The translations under genes were made by a program, and so were the position numbers. From NCBI GenBank assembly GCA_017475045.1, contig JAFVGH010000043.1, positions 1-64,000 on the forward strand: a DNA stretch of 64,000 nucleotides. Direction: 5' to 3'. The notes beneath the pieces were generated by a model. The model was not told the origin of the DNA and searched no databases. It was given only the letters and a program-made list of their open reading frames with translations. The DNA is from Fibrobacter sp. (GTDB lineage Bacteria; Fibrobacterota; Fibrobacteria; Fibrobacterales; Fibrobacteraceae). Position 1 is the stretch's first letter. Each line of letters begins with the position of its first letter. Of this stretch, positions 25,080-34,034 are shown one piece after another.

Positions 25080-25135
25080 AACGTCATGGCGGACCTGATA
25101 TTCTAACGTCATGGCGGACTTGATCCGCCATCTCC
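25080..25135. repeat. AACGTCATGGCGGA repeat, two units
   Basis: Unit 1 (25080) is AACGTCATGGCGGACCTGAT; unit 2 (25105) has the same start and ends in TTGATCCGCCATCTCC, so the second forms a hairpin (ATGGCGGA with TCCGCCAT). The same family recurs at 27074-27169. Confidence 0.8.
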
Positions 25136-25192
25136 TAGATTATAACATCCTTTTTTTGCAAAGCCCTCGAACATATCTTATATTTAAGACAA

Positions 25193-27016
25193 ATGTTAGA
25201 CGCTTTCAAAAAATACCCGAGCCAAATTTCGAGCGCATTCAGGCGATTCCCCGTCGCAACGGGGTTCGCCTTTTTCACATTCTTCGCGCTTGTCGCCGGC
25301 ACCGAGATTACAACCCGGTTCGGAGAGGAATTCAAGGACCTGTTCTGGAAAATCCTATTGTGGCTCGGCGTCTTCCCTATCGCGGCGATGCTCATTTCCC
25401 TCACGACATCGCTCGTGCAGGAATCCCTGAAAAAGCATAGAAAAGATGCCCAACTTATCGCAGGCGCCATCTGGCTTATCATTTCGGATATACTCATCTT
25501 TAATCTCAGCGATGATAAATACGCTAGGATTTTCGGGACCGAGTTCACATTCTACTCTATCTTTTTCATATATGTAATCGTAACCCTCGGCCTGTTCATC
25601 GCGCCGTTCTGGAAACAGAAAGACGAGAATGCCTTCTGGATATTCACGTTCAAGAACATCAAGGCGCTGATTGTCGGCGCCGTGGTAGCAAGCATCCTGC
25701 TCGGTTCCGTAGAGGCGCTCGTCTTTGCCTTCGGGCAGCTTTTCGACCATGAGTTCAACGAAAAAGTATTCCTGTACATTTTCTATTTCTGCGCCGGTTT
25801 CGTATTCCCCGTCCTGTACTTTGCCGGCATCCCCTCCATCGAGGAATGCCATAGCGAAACGCCCGCGCTGAACAAGTTCGCCACAAGCACCATCAGGTTC
25901 CTCTTCTTCCCGGTGCTGTCGCTTGCCATACTGCTGTTCTACGCCTACATCGTCAAGTTTATCGTGCAGTGGGACATGCCAAAGGGATTGGTATCGTACT
26001 TTGTTACCGGGTTCATGATCTATATGCTCGCGCTGGTTACCATCATGTATCCGACGCGCCTGGGTACCGAGCACGCCTTCGAAAAGAAGCTCCTGAAAAT
26101 TTTCCCGGCCGCATGCATCCCCCTTGTTATAATGATGTCCGTCGGGCTCATCCGCAGGATCAGCGAATACGGCATCTCCGAACTGCGCATCTATGCCGTA
26201 ATCGTCAATATCTTCTTCTATGCCATCATCGCGATACTCCTCATCGACAAGATCAAGTGCAAGTCGCGCTACATCGCCGTCATTTTTTGCGCGCTGCTGT
26301 TCGTCTTCACGGTTACACCGCTGAGGGCATCGAACATTTCGCACTATGTATGGATAGAGAGCATCAAGAACACACTTGTCGAGAATGGCTACACCGAGTA
26401 CCCGCTCAGCAAGGAAGATTCCAAGGCGTTTGTCAGGGAACTGCGGAAGAAGGGCGATGTCAGCACGTTGCTTGTCATCTCGCGGATGAAGGAAATCGCT
26501 TCCAGGCCCGACCAGGAATTCAGCGAATACCTTACCCTCGCAGCCCGCGATGACGCCTTCACCGACGACCTCATCAGTGCCATCTGTTGCGAAGACAGCA
26601 CGGACGCAGAACCGTTCGACAGGTTCGAGACCAGCATAGAATACCCCAACAAGACGGTGCTCCAGGTGCCACCCGGCACAAAGGGCGCCGTCGCCATAGA
26701 CCATGACTTCGACAATGACGAATTCGAATTCGCGGGCGACACGCTCACGTTCCGGATTTCGCTAAAGGAAGAAAGCGGCTGCAGTTGCAACAGCGACGAG
26801 AGTGACGCATGCGCCGACAGCACCGCAGGCCCGGCAGGCGAAAGCGCAACCAGGACCGTCTACAGCTTTACCGTCGACAGGCAGACGCTCAAGCAGGACT
26901 CCGTAAGGCAAATCAAGGCCGACGGGGCGACGTTCGCAATAAACTACCTGTACGCCGAAGAAGCGTCGAAGAAAGACAAGTCCCTACGCATTCGGGGAAT
27001 CCTGTTTACGAAGTAA
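25193..27016 (+). CDS. DUF4153-type integral membrane protein
   Basis: 607 aa. Residues 15-385 hold about ten membrane helices (for example LLWLGVFPIAAMLISL, FYSIFFIYVIVTLGLF, FLYIFYFCAGFVFPVLYF, ILLFYAYIVKFIV). The loop FAGIP and the block around YAYIVKFIVQWDMPKG are typical of DUF4153. The remaining 200 residues are outside the membrane and have a Cys cluster (CSCNSDESDAC). No clear ribosome site; the start fits the hydrophobicity. It stands alone between two blocks of the same dispersed repeat. Confidence 0.75.
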   Translation: MLDAFKKYPSQISSAFRRFPVATGFAFFTFFALVAGTEITTRFGEEFKDLFWKILLWLGVFPIAAMLISLTTSLVQESLKKHRKDAQLIAGAIWLIISDILIFNLSDDKYARIFGTEFTFYSIFFIYVIVTLGLFIAPFWKQKDENAFWIFTFKNIKALIVGAVVASILLGSVEALVFAFGQLFDHEFNEKVFLYIFYFCAGFVFPVLYFAGIPSIEECHSETPALNKFATSTIRFLFFPVLSLAILLFYAYIVKFIVQWDMPKGLVSYFVTGFMIYMLALVTIMYPTRLGTEHAFEKKLLKIFPAACIPLVIMMSVGLIRRISEYGISELRIYAVIVNIFFYAIIAILLIDKIKCKSRYIAVIFCALLFVFTVTPLRASNISHYVWIESIKNTLVENGYTEYPLSKEDSKAFVRELRKKGDVSTLLVISRMKEIASRPDQEFSEYLTLAARDDAFTDDLISAICCEDSTDAEPFDRFETSIEYPNKTVLQVPPGTKGAVAIDHDFDNDEFEFAGDTLTFRISLKEESGCSCNSDESDACADSTAGPAGESATRTVYSFTVDRQTLKQDSVRQIKADGATFAINYLYAEEASKKDKSLRIRGILFTK

Positions 27017-27025
27017 TGGTTGCAA

Positions 27026-27050
27026 GATCCCCGCCTTCGCGGGGATGACA
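27026..27050. repeat. GATCCCCGCCTTCGCGGGGATGACA palindromic repeat, copy 1
   Basis: CCCCGCC-TTC-GCGGGG hairpin with a GATGACA tail. An identical copy is at 57192-57216. It is a REP-type intergenic repeat seen in many bacterial genomes. Confidence 0.8.
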
Positions 27051-27073
27051 TCCGGGTGTAGCAGGGTGGTTGG

Positions 27074-27169
27074 TGACGTCATGGCAAAACGTCATGGCGA
27101 ACTTGATTATTTAACGTCATGGCGGACCTGATAGTTTAACGTCATGGCGGACTTGATCCGCCATCTCCC
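27074..27169. repeat. AACGTCATGGCGGA repeat, four units
   Basis: Units start near 27074, 27088, 27113 and 27138. The last is a full copy with TTGATCCGCCATCTCC; the first two are diverged or cut short. Confidence 0.78.
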
Positions 27170-27188
27170 TTCAATGACAATACCCTAG

Positions 27189-27224
27189 TTGACGCGCAAT
27201 ATGCATAAAACTATATTTATGCAT
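27189..27224 (+). promoter_or_regulatory. ahcY: ahcY promoter with inverted-repeat operator
   Basis: TTGACG (27189-27194), a 17-bp spacer and TATATT (27212-27217) form a sigma70-type promoter. The inverted repeat ATGCATAAA (27201-27209) / TTTATGCAT (27216-27224) brackets and overlaps the -10 box, an ideal place for a repressor. The start codon is 70 bp further on. Confidence 0.7.
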
Positions 27225-27286
27225 AAATAAAGGTGCGCGGTCATGGCCTAAAGTGGTCGCAAAACCCGTGCCAAAAAGGAACACTT

Positions 27287-28747
27287 ATGGAATACAAAAT
27301 CAAGGATATCAACCTCGCGATCGAAGGTCGCAAGGAACTCGACCTCGCCGAAACCGAAATGCCGGGCCTGATGGCGCTGCGCAAGGAATACGCCGGCAAG
27401 AAGCCGCTGGCAAGCGCCCGCATCATGGGTAGCCTCCACATGACCGTGCAGACCGCCATTTTGATTGAAACTCTCGTGGACCTCGGTGCCGACGTCCGCT
27501 GGGTCAGCTGCAACATCTTCAGCACGCAGGACAACGCTGCCGCCGCCGTCGTGGTCGGCAAGAAGGGCACTGTGGAAAATCCGCAGGGCGTGCCCGTGTT
27601 CGCCTGGAAGGGCGAAACCCTCGAAGAATACTGGGAAAATACCGCCCGCGCCCTCGTGTGGCCCGACGGCAAGACCGCAGACCTCATCGTGGATGACGGC
27701 GGCGACGCCACCATGCTCGTGACCTGCGGCGCCGAATTCGAAGATGCCGGCAAGGTGCCCGAATTCAACCCCGCTACCGACAGCGAAGAATGGGGCGTGT
27801 TCCTCGCCACCTGCCGTAAGATTTTCGAGAAGGACCCGAAGCAGTGGACCCGCGCCCGCGAAGCTCTCCGCGGCGTTTCCGAAGAAACCACCACCGGCGT
27901 GCATCGCCTGTACCAGATGGCCCAGGCCGGCCGCCTCAAGTTCCCGGCAATCAACGTGAACGATTCCGTGACCAAGTCCAAGTTCGACAACCTCTACGGC
28001 TGCCGCCACTCCCTCATCGATGGCATCAACCGCGCCACCGACGTGATGATGGCAGGCAAGATTGCAGTCGTGTGCGGCTACGGCGACGTGGGTAAGGGCT
28101 GCGCACAGTCCCTGCGCGGTCAGGGCGCCCGCGTGATCATCACCGAAATCGACCCGATTTGCGCACTCCAGGCCGCCATGGAAGGCTACGAAGTCAAGAC
28201 CCTCGACGAAGTCGTGAGCATGGCCGACATCTTCGTGACCACCACCGGCAACACCGGCATCATCAGCGCCGCGCAGATGAGCAAGATGAAGCACCGCGCC
28301 ATCGTCGGTAACATCGGCCACTTCGACAACGAAATCGACATGGCCGGCCTCAAGAAGGTTCCGGGCATCAAGCGTAACGAAATCAAGCCGCAGTACGACG
28401 AATGGATTTTCCCCGACGGCCACAGCATCCTCGTGCTCGCCGAAGGCCGCCTGCTGAACCTCGGCTGCGCTACCGGCCACCCGAGCTTCGTGATGAGCGC
28501 CTCCTTCACGAACCAGACCATCGCCCAGATCGACCTCTGGCTCAACGCCCAGGGCAAGCAGACTGTCGCCGGCATCAAGTACGAAAGCGGCGTCGTCTAT
28601 ACGCTCCCGAAGATTCTCGACGAAAAGGTCGCACGTCTCCACCTCGAAAAGCTCGGCGTTCACCTGACGACCCTCACCAAGGCCCAGGCCGACTACATCG
28701 GCGTGCCCGTGGAAGGCCCGTACAAGGCGGATCACTACAGATACTAA
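27287..28747 (+). CDS. ahcY: adenosylhomocysteinase
   Basis: Hydrolyses S-adenosylhomocysteine to adenosine and homocysteine with tightly bound NAD; completes the methyl cycle. 486 aa. [15 protein letters not shown], the NAD motif [26 protein letters not shown], the block [13 protein letters not shown] and the conserved C-terminus [10 protein letters not shown] are present. ATG 27287 follows AAAAAGGA; the longer in-frame start at 27233 is not needed. Codon use is strongly biased, as in highly expressed genes. Confidence 0.97.
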   Translation: MEYKIKDINLAIEGRKELDLAETEMPGLMALRKEYAGKKPLASARIMGSLHMTVQTAILIETLVDLGADVRWVSCNIFSTQDNAAAAVVVGKKGTVENPQGVPVFAWKGETLEEYWENTARALVWPDGKTADLIVDDGGDATMLVTCGAEFEDAGKVPEFNPATDSEEWGVFLATCRKIFEKDPKQWTRAREALRGVSEETTTGVHRLYQMAQAGRLKFPAINVNDSVTKSKFDNLYGCRHSLIDGINRATDVMMAGKIAVVCGYGDVGKGCAQSLRGQGARVIITEIDPICALQAAMEGYEVKTLDEVVSMADIFVTTTGNTGIISAAQMSKMKHRAIVGNIGHFDNEIDMAGLKKVPGIKRNEIKPQYDEWIFPDGHSILVLAEGRLLNLGCATGHPSFVMSASFTNQTIAQIDLWLNAQGKQTVAGIKYESGVVYTLPKILDEKVARLHLEKLGVHLTTLTKAQADYIGVPVEGPYKADHYRY

Positions 28748-28783
28748 TCGCGAGAGTCGCGCACCCGCGCCTAAAAAAATTCT

Positions 28784-28818
28784 CCCCGTGCAAACTAAAA
28801 TGCGCGGGGATTTTTTTT
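28784..28818 (+). terminator. ahcY: terminator after ahcY
   Basis: CCCCGTGCA and TGCGCGGGG form a 9-bp stem with one G-U pair, then ATTTTTTTT. Confidence 0.88.
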
Positions 28819-28824
28819 ATCAGC

Positions 28825-29046
28825 TTATCGGTTCCAGCCGGAGTGCCCTTCGCCGTAATAGAGGGCGGCGTCTTCGGGGCCAAAGTCGTCGGCCACAGAA
28901 TCACGCGGAGAAAGCCAGCCGCGCATCTTCTTGATGCGGGCCTTGCGAGCCTCGGCAGCGGCTTTGTCTGCGGTTTTTGTTGCCACATCTGCAGATTTCT
29001 GCTCTTGCGAAACAGAATCCTGCTTTTTGTTTAGTAAATCGCTCAT
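28825..29046 (-). CDS. small charged protein, unknown
   Basis: 73 aa from ATG 29046 (MSDLLNKKQDSV). It is Ala/Lys-rich in the middle (KTADKAAAEARKARIKKMRGWLSP) and ends in an aromatic tail. No known domain. Convergent with ahcY. The ribosome site is poor, so this is a likely but not certain gene. Confidence 0.45.
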   Translation of the reverse strand: MSDLLNKKQDSVSQEQKSADVATKTADKAAAEARKARIKKMRGWLSPRDSVADDFGPEDAALYYGEGHSGWNR

Positions 29047-29111
29047 GACATAAAGATACATTTTTCTAGAAAATAATGTATTTTAAAATCAAGCGCAATA
29101 AAGGAGGCTGT

Positions 29112-30217
29112 ATGAAATTCTTGAATATTCCCGCACTAGTTTGTGCTGCGGTATTCATGCCGACTGTATTGATGCAGGGAGCCTTCGCACAGGCAGCATC
29201 CGACACCGTCTCGTTCGTGAATTTCGAGAATCGCGAAGTCGGCGTGTACGGCAATGCCGAAGCCAAGGAAGACTTCAAGCGCAACGACTACGACAAAAGC
29301 TGGTGGTACGCCATGGACAAGAACAATGGCGAAAACTCCAAGGTCGTTTACGACGGCGAAGAACACGGCAACGTACTGCAGCTCAAATACCCCAAGGGCT
29401 GCGTAGGCCCGAACGACAACGACACGCCCGCCTGCGCCGCGCAAATCATCCAGCCGCTCGTGAAAACCGCCGACACCATGTGGAGCGCCTACGACATATT
29501 TTTTGAAGACGGGTTCGAGTTCCAGCTGGGCGGCAAACTCCCCGGCCTATGCGGCGGCAAGTGCTACACCGGCAACGCCATGCCCGAAACCGGCGACGGC
29601 TGGAGCGCACGCATCATGTGGCGCAAGGACGGCAACGCCGTGCAGCTCATCTACTTATGGGGCAAGAGTCCGTATACGGCGACGACTTCAAGTGGGATTT
29701 GAACGGCTCCATTCCGCAAAAAAAATTCACCACCGGTACCTGGCACCGTATTGTAAACAAGGTAAGTATGAACACCATCGCTTCTCCCGGCAACGGCGAC
29801 AAGAACGGCCGCGTGCAGACCTGGCTTGACGGCGAACTCGTGCTGGACGTAGATACCCTCAGGCTCCGCGACTACGACACCGTGAAAGTCGACAAGTTCT
29901 ACCTCTCCACATTCCACGGCGGAAGCAGCGCCGAATGGGCCCCCACCCACGATTGCTTTATCCGCTACGACAACTTCACCGTATCCACCGACTCTATCGC
30001 AGTAAAGGCGGGCGCACCGGACACCAGCGGCACCTGCGAAGGCGAAAGCTGCGGGCAGGGCCCCGAACGGATTATGCTGCGGACACAGAACCGCGCCACA
30101 GTCGCTCCTGTTGAAACCTACCGCATTGACGGCACCTTTATCGGCCGCAAGGAAACTCGCTCCGACGCCGCCACGCACCAGCTCAAGAACGGGAAAAGAG
30201 TTAAGGTGGTGAGGTAG
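29112..30217 (+). pseudogene. polysaccharide lyase (PL14-like) secreted protein, frameshifted
   Basis: Read in one frame to about 29680 and in the next frame from there to 30217. The break is at GGCAAGAGTCC: adding one G restores LIYLWGKESVYGDDFKWD. The N-terminus has AGGAGG, a signal peptide ending GAFAQA, then VSFVNFENREVGVYG; the second half has YLSTFHGGSSAEWAPTHDCFIRYDNFTVS, the end typical of PL14-type beta-jelly-roll lyases. A C-terminal module follows (YRIDGTFIGRKE, LKNGKRVKVVR), like secretion/sorting tails of Fibrobacter enzymes. Either a real one-base deletion or a sequence error; both halves are otherwise intact and still look selected. Confidence 0.75.
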
Positions 30218-30219
30218 GA

Positions 30220-30360
30220 ATGATTCAAAAACTCTGGAACACCTGCAAAAAGTGCGGCTGCGAAAAGCCCGAAGACACCGAGAAACTTTGCGAGCAGTGC
30301 AAGGCAAATCGGCGTCAATTCTGGAACGACCTCACGAAAGTCGGCATGAGCAGTCTGTAA
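30220..30360 (+). CDS. 46-aa zinc-ribbon microprotein
   Basis: Short gene starting two bases after the lyase stop, with GAGG just upstream of its ATG. It has two CxxC knuckles, CKKCGC and CEQC, 12 residues apart, then ANRRQFWNDL. It would bind one zinc ion. It probably shares the transcript with the lyase gene. The convergent nuclease gene's stop codon is the very next base. Confidence 0.6.
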   Translation: MIQKLWNTCKKCGCEKPEDTEKLCEQCKANRRQFWNDLTKVGMSSL

Positions 30361-31434
30361 TCAAGAATCATTTTGTTCGGCAAAGATTTCCTTCTGACGT
30401 TCGATTTCCATATTCAACTCCTCCAATGTCGGCATATAGGGCATATATTTCGCCTGGAAAAGCCGCTTATTGCCTTTTAGAACGGAATATCGAGCGATAT
30501 CCTTACTTGTGTTAGATCCAAGAACAATACCTATAGTCGGATTGTCACCTTCATTTCTTTTTAATTCGTCATACATTCTGACATACATATCCATCTGGCC
30601 AACATCTTGATGACTAACAGTTCCTGTTTTCAAGTCAAATAGAACGAAACATTTCAGGATATAGTTGTAAAAAACGAGATCAATAAAATAATCTTCGGTA
30701 TCAGTCCGGATATGTTGTTGTCTAGCAACAAACGCAAACCCCTTTCCCAATTCTAGAACAAACCTTTGCAAATGATTGATTATCGCCGTTTCTAGCTTTG
30801 ATTCAGAAAAATCAGTATTGGGCGACATATTCAAAAATTCAGCAACAACAGGATTTTTGATGAACTCTAATTTATCTTGTTGAAAAGCCTTCGTCTTGTT
30901 TCGCATCTCCCTTTTGACGGGGCCCTTGTTTTGCGATGCTAAAAGTCGATGATAATACTGCGTTGAAATATTTCTATCTAGGGTTCGAGCGCTCCATGTT
31001 TCATTTATAGCCTCCTGCATATACCATTCACGAGCATCGGCGTCAAAAACTCGCAAAAGGCTCCTATAGTGACTCCATGTAAGCAGCGGTTGTGTAGATT
31101 TTCCACACGGTGTGTGGAAAATTTCAGGGAATGTCTTGTAAAATTGCAAAAAACTGTACAAATTGGTTTTTGTATAACCCTTTCCATAAATATCTGTCAA
31201 CCGTCTCGACAGTTCCGCAATGATTTTAACGCCATATTCAGCACGAGATTTTCCCTTGATTTCTTCTTCCGCAATCCGCTTGCCCAATTGCCAGTTGCGT
31301 TCCAACATCGCCACATTTACAGCCGCATAAGCGCGAGTTCTCGATGTTTCAATGATGCGTTGAACGTCAGCAATGAAATTTGCCGAAATGATAACAGAAG
31401 ACCTTGTGCAAACAGGTTCCTTATTTTTAGACAT
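30361..31434 (-). CDS. YhcG/DUF1016-family PD-(D/E)xK nuclease
   Basis: 357 aa. The N-terminal DUF1016-N part has NWQLGKRIAEEEIKGKSRAEYGVKIIAELSRRLTDIYGKGY and LTWSHYRSLL; the C-terminal nuclease has DYFIDLVFYNYILKCFVLFDLKTG, giving Asp and DxK catalytic residues, then QMDMYVRMYDE. The family is common in defence and mobile regions, and binds DNA or RNA. AAAGGAG precedes ATG 31434. An inverted repeat lies 25 bp upstream. Confidence 0.88.
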   Translation of the reverse strand: MSKNKEPVCTRSSVIISANFIADVQRIIETSRTRAYAAVNVAMLERNWQLGKRIAEEEIKGKSRAEYGVKIIAELSRRLTDIYGKGYTKTNLYSFLQFYKTFPEIFHTPCGKSTQPLLTWSHYRSLLRVFDADAREWYMQEAINETWSARTLDRNISTQYYHRLLASQNKGPVKREMRNKTKAFQQDKLEFIKNPVVAEFLNMSPNTDFSESKLETAIINHLQRFVLELGKGFAFVARQQHIRTDTEDYFIDLVFYNYILKCFVLFDLKTGTVSHQDVGQMDMYVRMYDELKRNEGDNPTIGIVLGSNTSKDIARYSVLKGNKRLFQAKYMPYMPTLEELNMEIERQKEIFAEQNDS

Positions 31435-31459
31435 AGTGGCTCCTTTGAAAAAAGAAAAA

Positions 31460-31479
31460 CATTTGATAATCATCAAATG
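31460..31479. promoter_or_regulatory. inverted repeat upstream of the YhcG gene
   Basis: CATTTGAT-AATC-ATCAAATG, a perfect 8-bp inverted repeat about 26 bp upstream of the start, where an autorepressor could bind. Confidence 0.5.
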
Positions 31480-31576
31480 CCTTTCGGAGCCTACACTATT
31501 AGGAACCGCAGCTGAAATGTAGATAATATTAGGATGCTGGCAAGGGGCCTAATGAAATTTTACAAACCCGCTTCAA

Positions 31577-32209
31577 CTACTTCGCGTAGCCGACGGGGTT
31601 GTTCAGCAAGGGCACCTGCGAGTCCGAAAGCTTGAGAAGCTTCTTGATGGCGGGAACATCCATCGTCATGCGCGGGCGGGTCACCAGGCCTATGCCGGCA
31701 CAGAACAAATTAATATTCTCGCTCACGATTCCCGCGTCGGTTCCCATCGTCACCTTCGCGCGGGCGTCGCTGCTGCCGAACTTGGTCTCGTCTGCAACGA
31801 TGAGGATGCTGACAGGGGCCGCCTTCGCCCAATCCTGACGGTCGGCAACGAGCGCCCTGTGGTCACCCTTCGCCACCTGCTTCAGCGCGTTTTCCTTGTT
31901 CAGGTATTCCGAGACGCCCTTGCTCGTGAACACGAACACGCGGATTTCCTGGAAGTTGCGGGCAGTCGGCGATGTGAGCTTGCCATCGGCAGGGCGGTTC
32001 ACGCCGATAGCCGCAAAAAGCAAATTCGAAAGATCCTGGTCAGAGAGCATCTTGTCGCTGAACTCCGTGCCGGAAGCCCTGTCCCAAAGCGCCTCCATGA
32101 CAGGCTTGCCGCCAGTCTTTGCCGGAGCGGGGAGTTTTTGGAGCTGCGCCATGGCAAGCGTACTGCAGATGAGTGTTGCCATAAGCGTGAGTACGAAACG
32201 ATTTTTCAT
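31577..32209 (-). CDS. exported nitroreductase-fold protein
   Basis: 210 aa from ATG 32209, preceded by AAGGAG. Signal peptide ending LAMA. The mature part follows the SagB/ThcOx-type nitroreductase fold: FSDKMLSDQDLSNLLFAAIGVNRP, LTSPTARNFQEIRVFVF, and the C-terminal VSENINLFCAGIGLVTRP. Members normally bind FMN and use NAD(P)H, which are scarce outside the cytoplasm, so the role of an exported one is unclear. Confidence 0.8.
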   Translation of the reverse strand: MKNRFVLTLMATLICSTLAMAQLQKLPAPAKTGGKPVMEALWDRASGTEFSDKMLSDQDLSNLLFAAIGVNRPADGKLTSPTARNFQEIRVFVFTSKGVSEYLNKENALKQVAKGDHRALVADRQDWAKAAPVSILIVADETKFGSSDARAKVTMGTDAGIVSENINLFCAGIGLVTRPRMTMDVPAIKKLLKLSDSQVPLLNNPVGYAK

Positions 32210-32301
32210 GGGGTACTCCTTGTGGAACAGTCGGGTATTAATGTACTTAATATTGGAAAAAATAGCAAAAAAACAAGGCAAAACAGTGGCAAATTCATTT
32301 A

Positions 32302-32338
32302 GTTTACAAATTCTATAAAATAATATATATTTGTAAAC
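32302..32338. promoter_or_regulatory. operator of the XRE-ImmA/PIN unit
   Basis: GTTTACAAAT (32302-32311) and ATTTGTAAAC (32329-32338) are perfect inverted repeats 17 bp apart, ending 12 bp before the start of an XRE gene. The AT-rich spacer (TATAAAATAATATAT) carries a possible -10 box. This is a typical autoregulated toxin-antitoxin promoter. Confidence 0.7.
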
Positions 32339-32350
32339 AACGGAGGCGCT

Positions 32351-33406
32351 ATGGCAGAACTTTCCATTTTCTCAGCTAGGCTTAAAAATGCCCGAGTCAT
32401 GAAAGGGCTCTCAATGGACGAACTTTGTACGGCCATGGGGAATGTCGTCTCAAAGATGGCGATTTCAAAGTACGAGAACGGCCAGCTGGCACCGAACAGC
32501 AGAGTCATCATCGCACTATCCAAGGCGCTGGGCCTGCCCATTGACTACTTTTTCAGGCCCTTTACGGTGCAGGTAGATTCCGTGAGGTTCCGCAAGAAAA
32601 GCACGCTCCCGCAGAAAAAGGAGATCAGCCTCCGCGAAACCATCGCCGACCTGATGGAACGCTACATCAACATCGAGGAAATCTGCAGCAGCTCTGCCGC
32701 GAAACACCTTATCCCCCAAATCAGAGCCAACTCCGCCGAAGAAGTTAAAATGGCCGCCGCTATTGTCCGCAAGGAATGGCGGCTCGGCCTAGCGGGCATC
32801 GTGAACGTAATCGACCTGCTCGAAAACCACGGCGTAAAAGTCATCGAGATTGACGCCCCGGAATCCTTTGACGGTATGAGCAGCCTAGTCAACGAAAAAT
32901 TCCACGTTGTCATTCTTAACAAGGCATTCTCTGTTGAGCGCAAACGCTTTACAGCGCTTCACGAACTCGGGCACCTCGTACTTCGCTTCCCTAAGTCTAT
33001 CGAGAAAAAGAAAGAAGAATCACTCTGCCACCTGTTCGCAAGCGAAATGCTAGTCCCAGAACCCGAACTCAAGCGAATTCTCGGCAAGGCCCGCAAGGAC
33101 ATATCGTACCAAGAACTGAGAGCCATCCAGCTCGGCTACGGAATCTCTTGCGATGCAATCATGTACAAGGCGAAGGAGTGCGGCATCATCTCGGAACAAC
33201 GCTACCGAACCTTCTGCATCCAGAAAAACAAGGCGACGAAATTTAAGGCGCTTATCGAAAAGTCGCTATACCACTACGAAGAATCCACCCGGTTCGTAAG
33301 CCTGGTCTATAAGGCGCTGAGTAAGGAACTCATTACCATATCCAAGGCGGCAAGCCTGCTGCATCAGGACATTGAACAAGTCCGTAGGGATTTAGCGTTG
33401 GTATGA
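32351..33406 (+). CDS. XRE regulator fused to ImmA/IrrE metallopeptidase (antitoxin-like)
   Basis: 351 aa. Residues 8-65 are an XRE helix-turn-helix (LKNARVMKGLSMDELCTAMG... KYENGQ). Residues 150-260 are the ImmA/IrrE zinc peptidase: FTALHELGHLVL has HExxH-type ligands (His, Glu, His) and LCHLFASEMLVP supplies the third region. In COG2856-type pairs this protein represses its own promoter and answers stress by proteolysis. GGAGG precedes the ATG. It overlaps the PIN gene by 4 bp. Confidence 0.9.
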   Translation: MAELSIFSARLKNARVMKGLSMDELCTAMGNVVSKMAISKYENGQLAPNSRVIIALSKALGLPIDYFFRPFTVQVDSVRFRKKSTLPQKKEISLRETIADLMERYINIEEICSSSAAKHLIPQIRANSAEEVKMAAAIVRKEWRLGLAGIVNVIDLLENHGVKVIEIDAPESFDGMSSLVNEKFHVVILNKAFSVERKRFTALHELGHLVLRFPKSIEKKKEESLCHLFASEMLVPEPELKRILGKARKDISYQELRAIQLGYGISCDAIMYKAKECGIISEQRYRTFCIQKNKATKFKALIEKSLYHYEESTRFVSLVYKALSKELITISKAASLLHQDIEQVRRDLALV

Positions 33407-33918
33407 TTGAAGAACGGATTGTCATCAGTGACGCGAACGTCATATTTGACTTACTTTCAGTCCAATTGCTGGAAGTGTTCTTTGCCCTACCCTGTGAAAT
33501 TTGCACGACTGATTTGGTAATTAGCGAAATTGAGAGACCGGAACAACAACAGATCATTCAGAAGTTTATCAAGTCGAAAAGATTGGGTGTCGCGACATTT
33601 GATTTTGACGAATTTAGCGAAATTTTGCTTCTGCAATCTAACAGCAAAAACAACACATCTATTGCGGATTGCTCCGTTTGGTATTATGCCAAAAAGGTTG
33701 ATGGACGGCTTTTGACGGGTGATGGCAAACTTCGCGCTGCTGCAGAAAAAGACGCTGTGAAAGTCTCTGGAGTTCTTTACCTATTTGATAACTTCGTTGA
33801 ATATGGATTATTGTCAACTTCAGAAGCAGCAGATAATCTTGAAGCATTGATGACATTGAACATGCGATTGCCTAAAGCTGAATGCGAAATGCGAATTGCA
33901 AAATGGAGAAAGAAATAA
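33403..33918 (+). CDS. PIN-domain ribonuclease (toxin candidate)
   Basis: 171 aa. PIN acidic residues appear in order: ISDANVIFDLL, VISEIERPEQ, SIADCSVWYYAK and LLTGDGKLRAAAE. Starts inside the stop region of the XRE-ImmA gene, as expected for a coupled two-gene unit. PIN toxins cut RNA; partners in XRE-COG2856 operons have been proposed as toxin-antitoxin pairs. Confidence 0.85.
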   Translation: MIEERIVISDANVIFDLLSVQLLEVFFALPCEICTTDLVISEIERPEQQQIIQKFIKSKRLGVATFDFDEFSEILLLQSNSKNNTSIADCSVWYYAKKVDGRLLTGDGKLRAAAEKDAVKVSGVLYLFDNFVEYGLLSTSEAADNLEALMTLNMRLPKAECEMRIAKWRKK

Positions 33919-33986
33919 AAGACCATTTTGCTGACATCAACAAAATGGTCCTTATGTAGGTAACGTCTGCAGTGTATCCGTAGGTT

Positions 33987-34034
33987 TTATCCTATCACTT
34001 ATCCTATCATTTATTCTATCGTTTATCCTATAAC
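33987..34034. repeat. four tandem 12-bp units
   Basis: TTATCCTATCAC, TTATCCTATCAT, TTATTCTATCGT and TTATCCTATAAC lie head to tail without gaps, followed by four looser CCCAAC units to 34078. They fall in the gene-free stretch 33919-34324, which also has a hairpin (CAACTGCCGAG at 34179 with CTCGGTAGTTG at 34195) and no convincing frame. Confidence 0.8.

Noticed and set aside
27248..28735. 495-codon minus-strand frame opposite ahcY
   Set aside because: Shadow of ahcY; the product is a Val/His/Gly mirror sequence without domains.
28825..29046. Small minus-strand frame as a riboswitch or RNA gene
   Set aside because: Coding potential with a start and a charged, balanced product is better than any RNA fold I can see; kept as a low-confidence gene.
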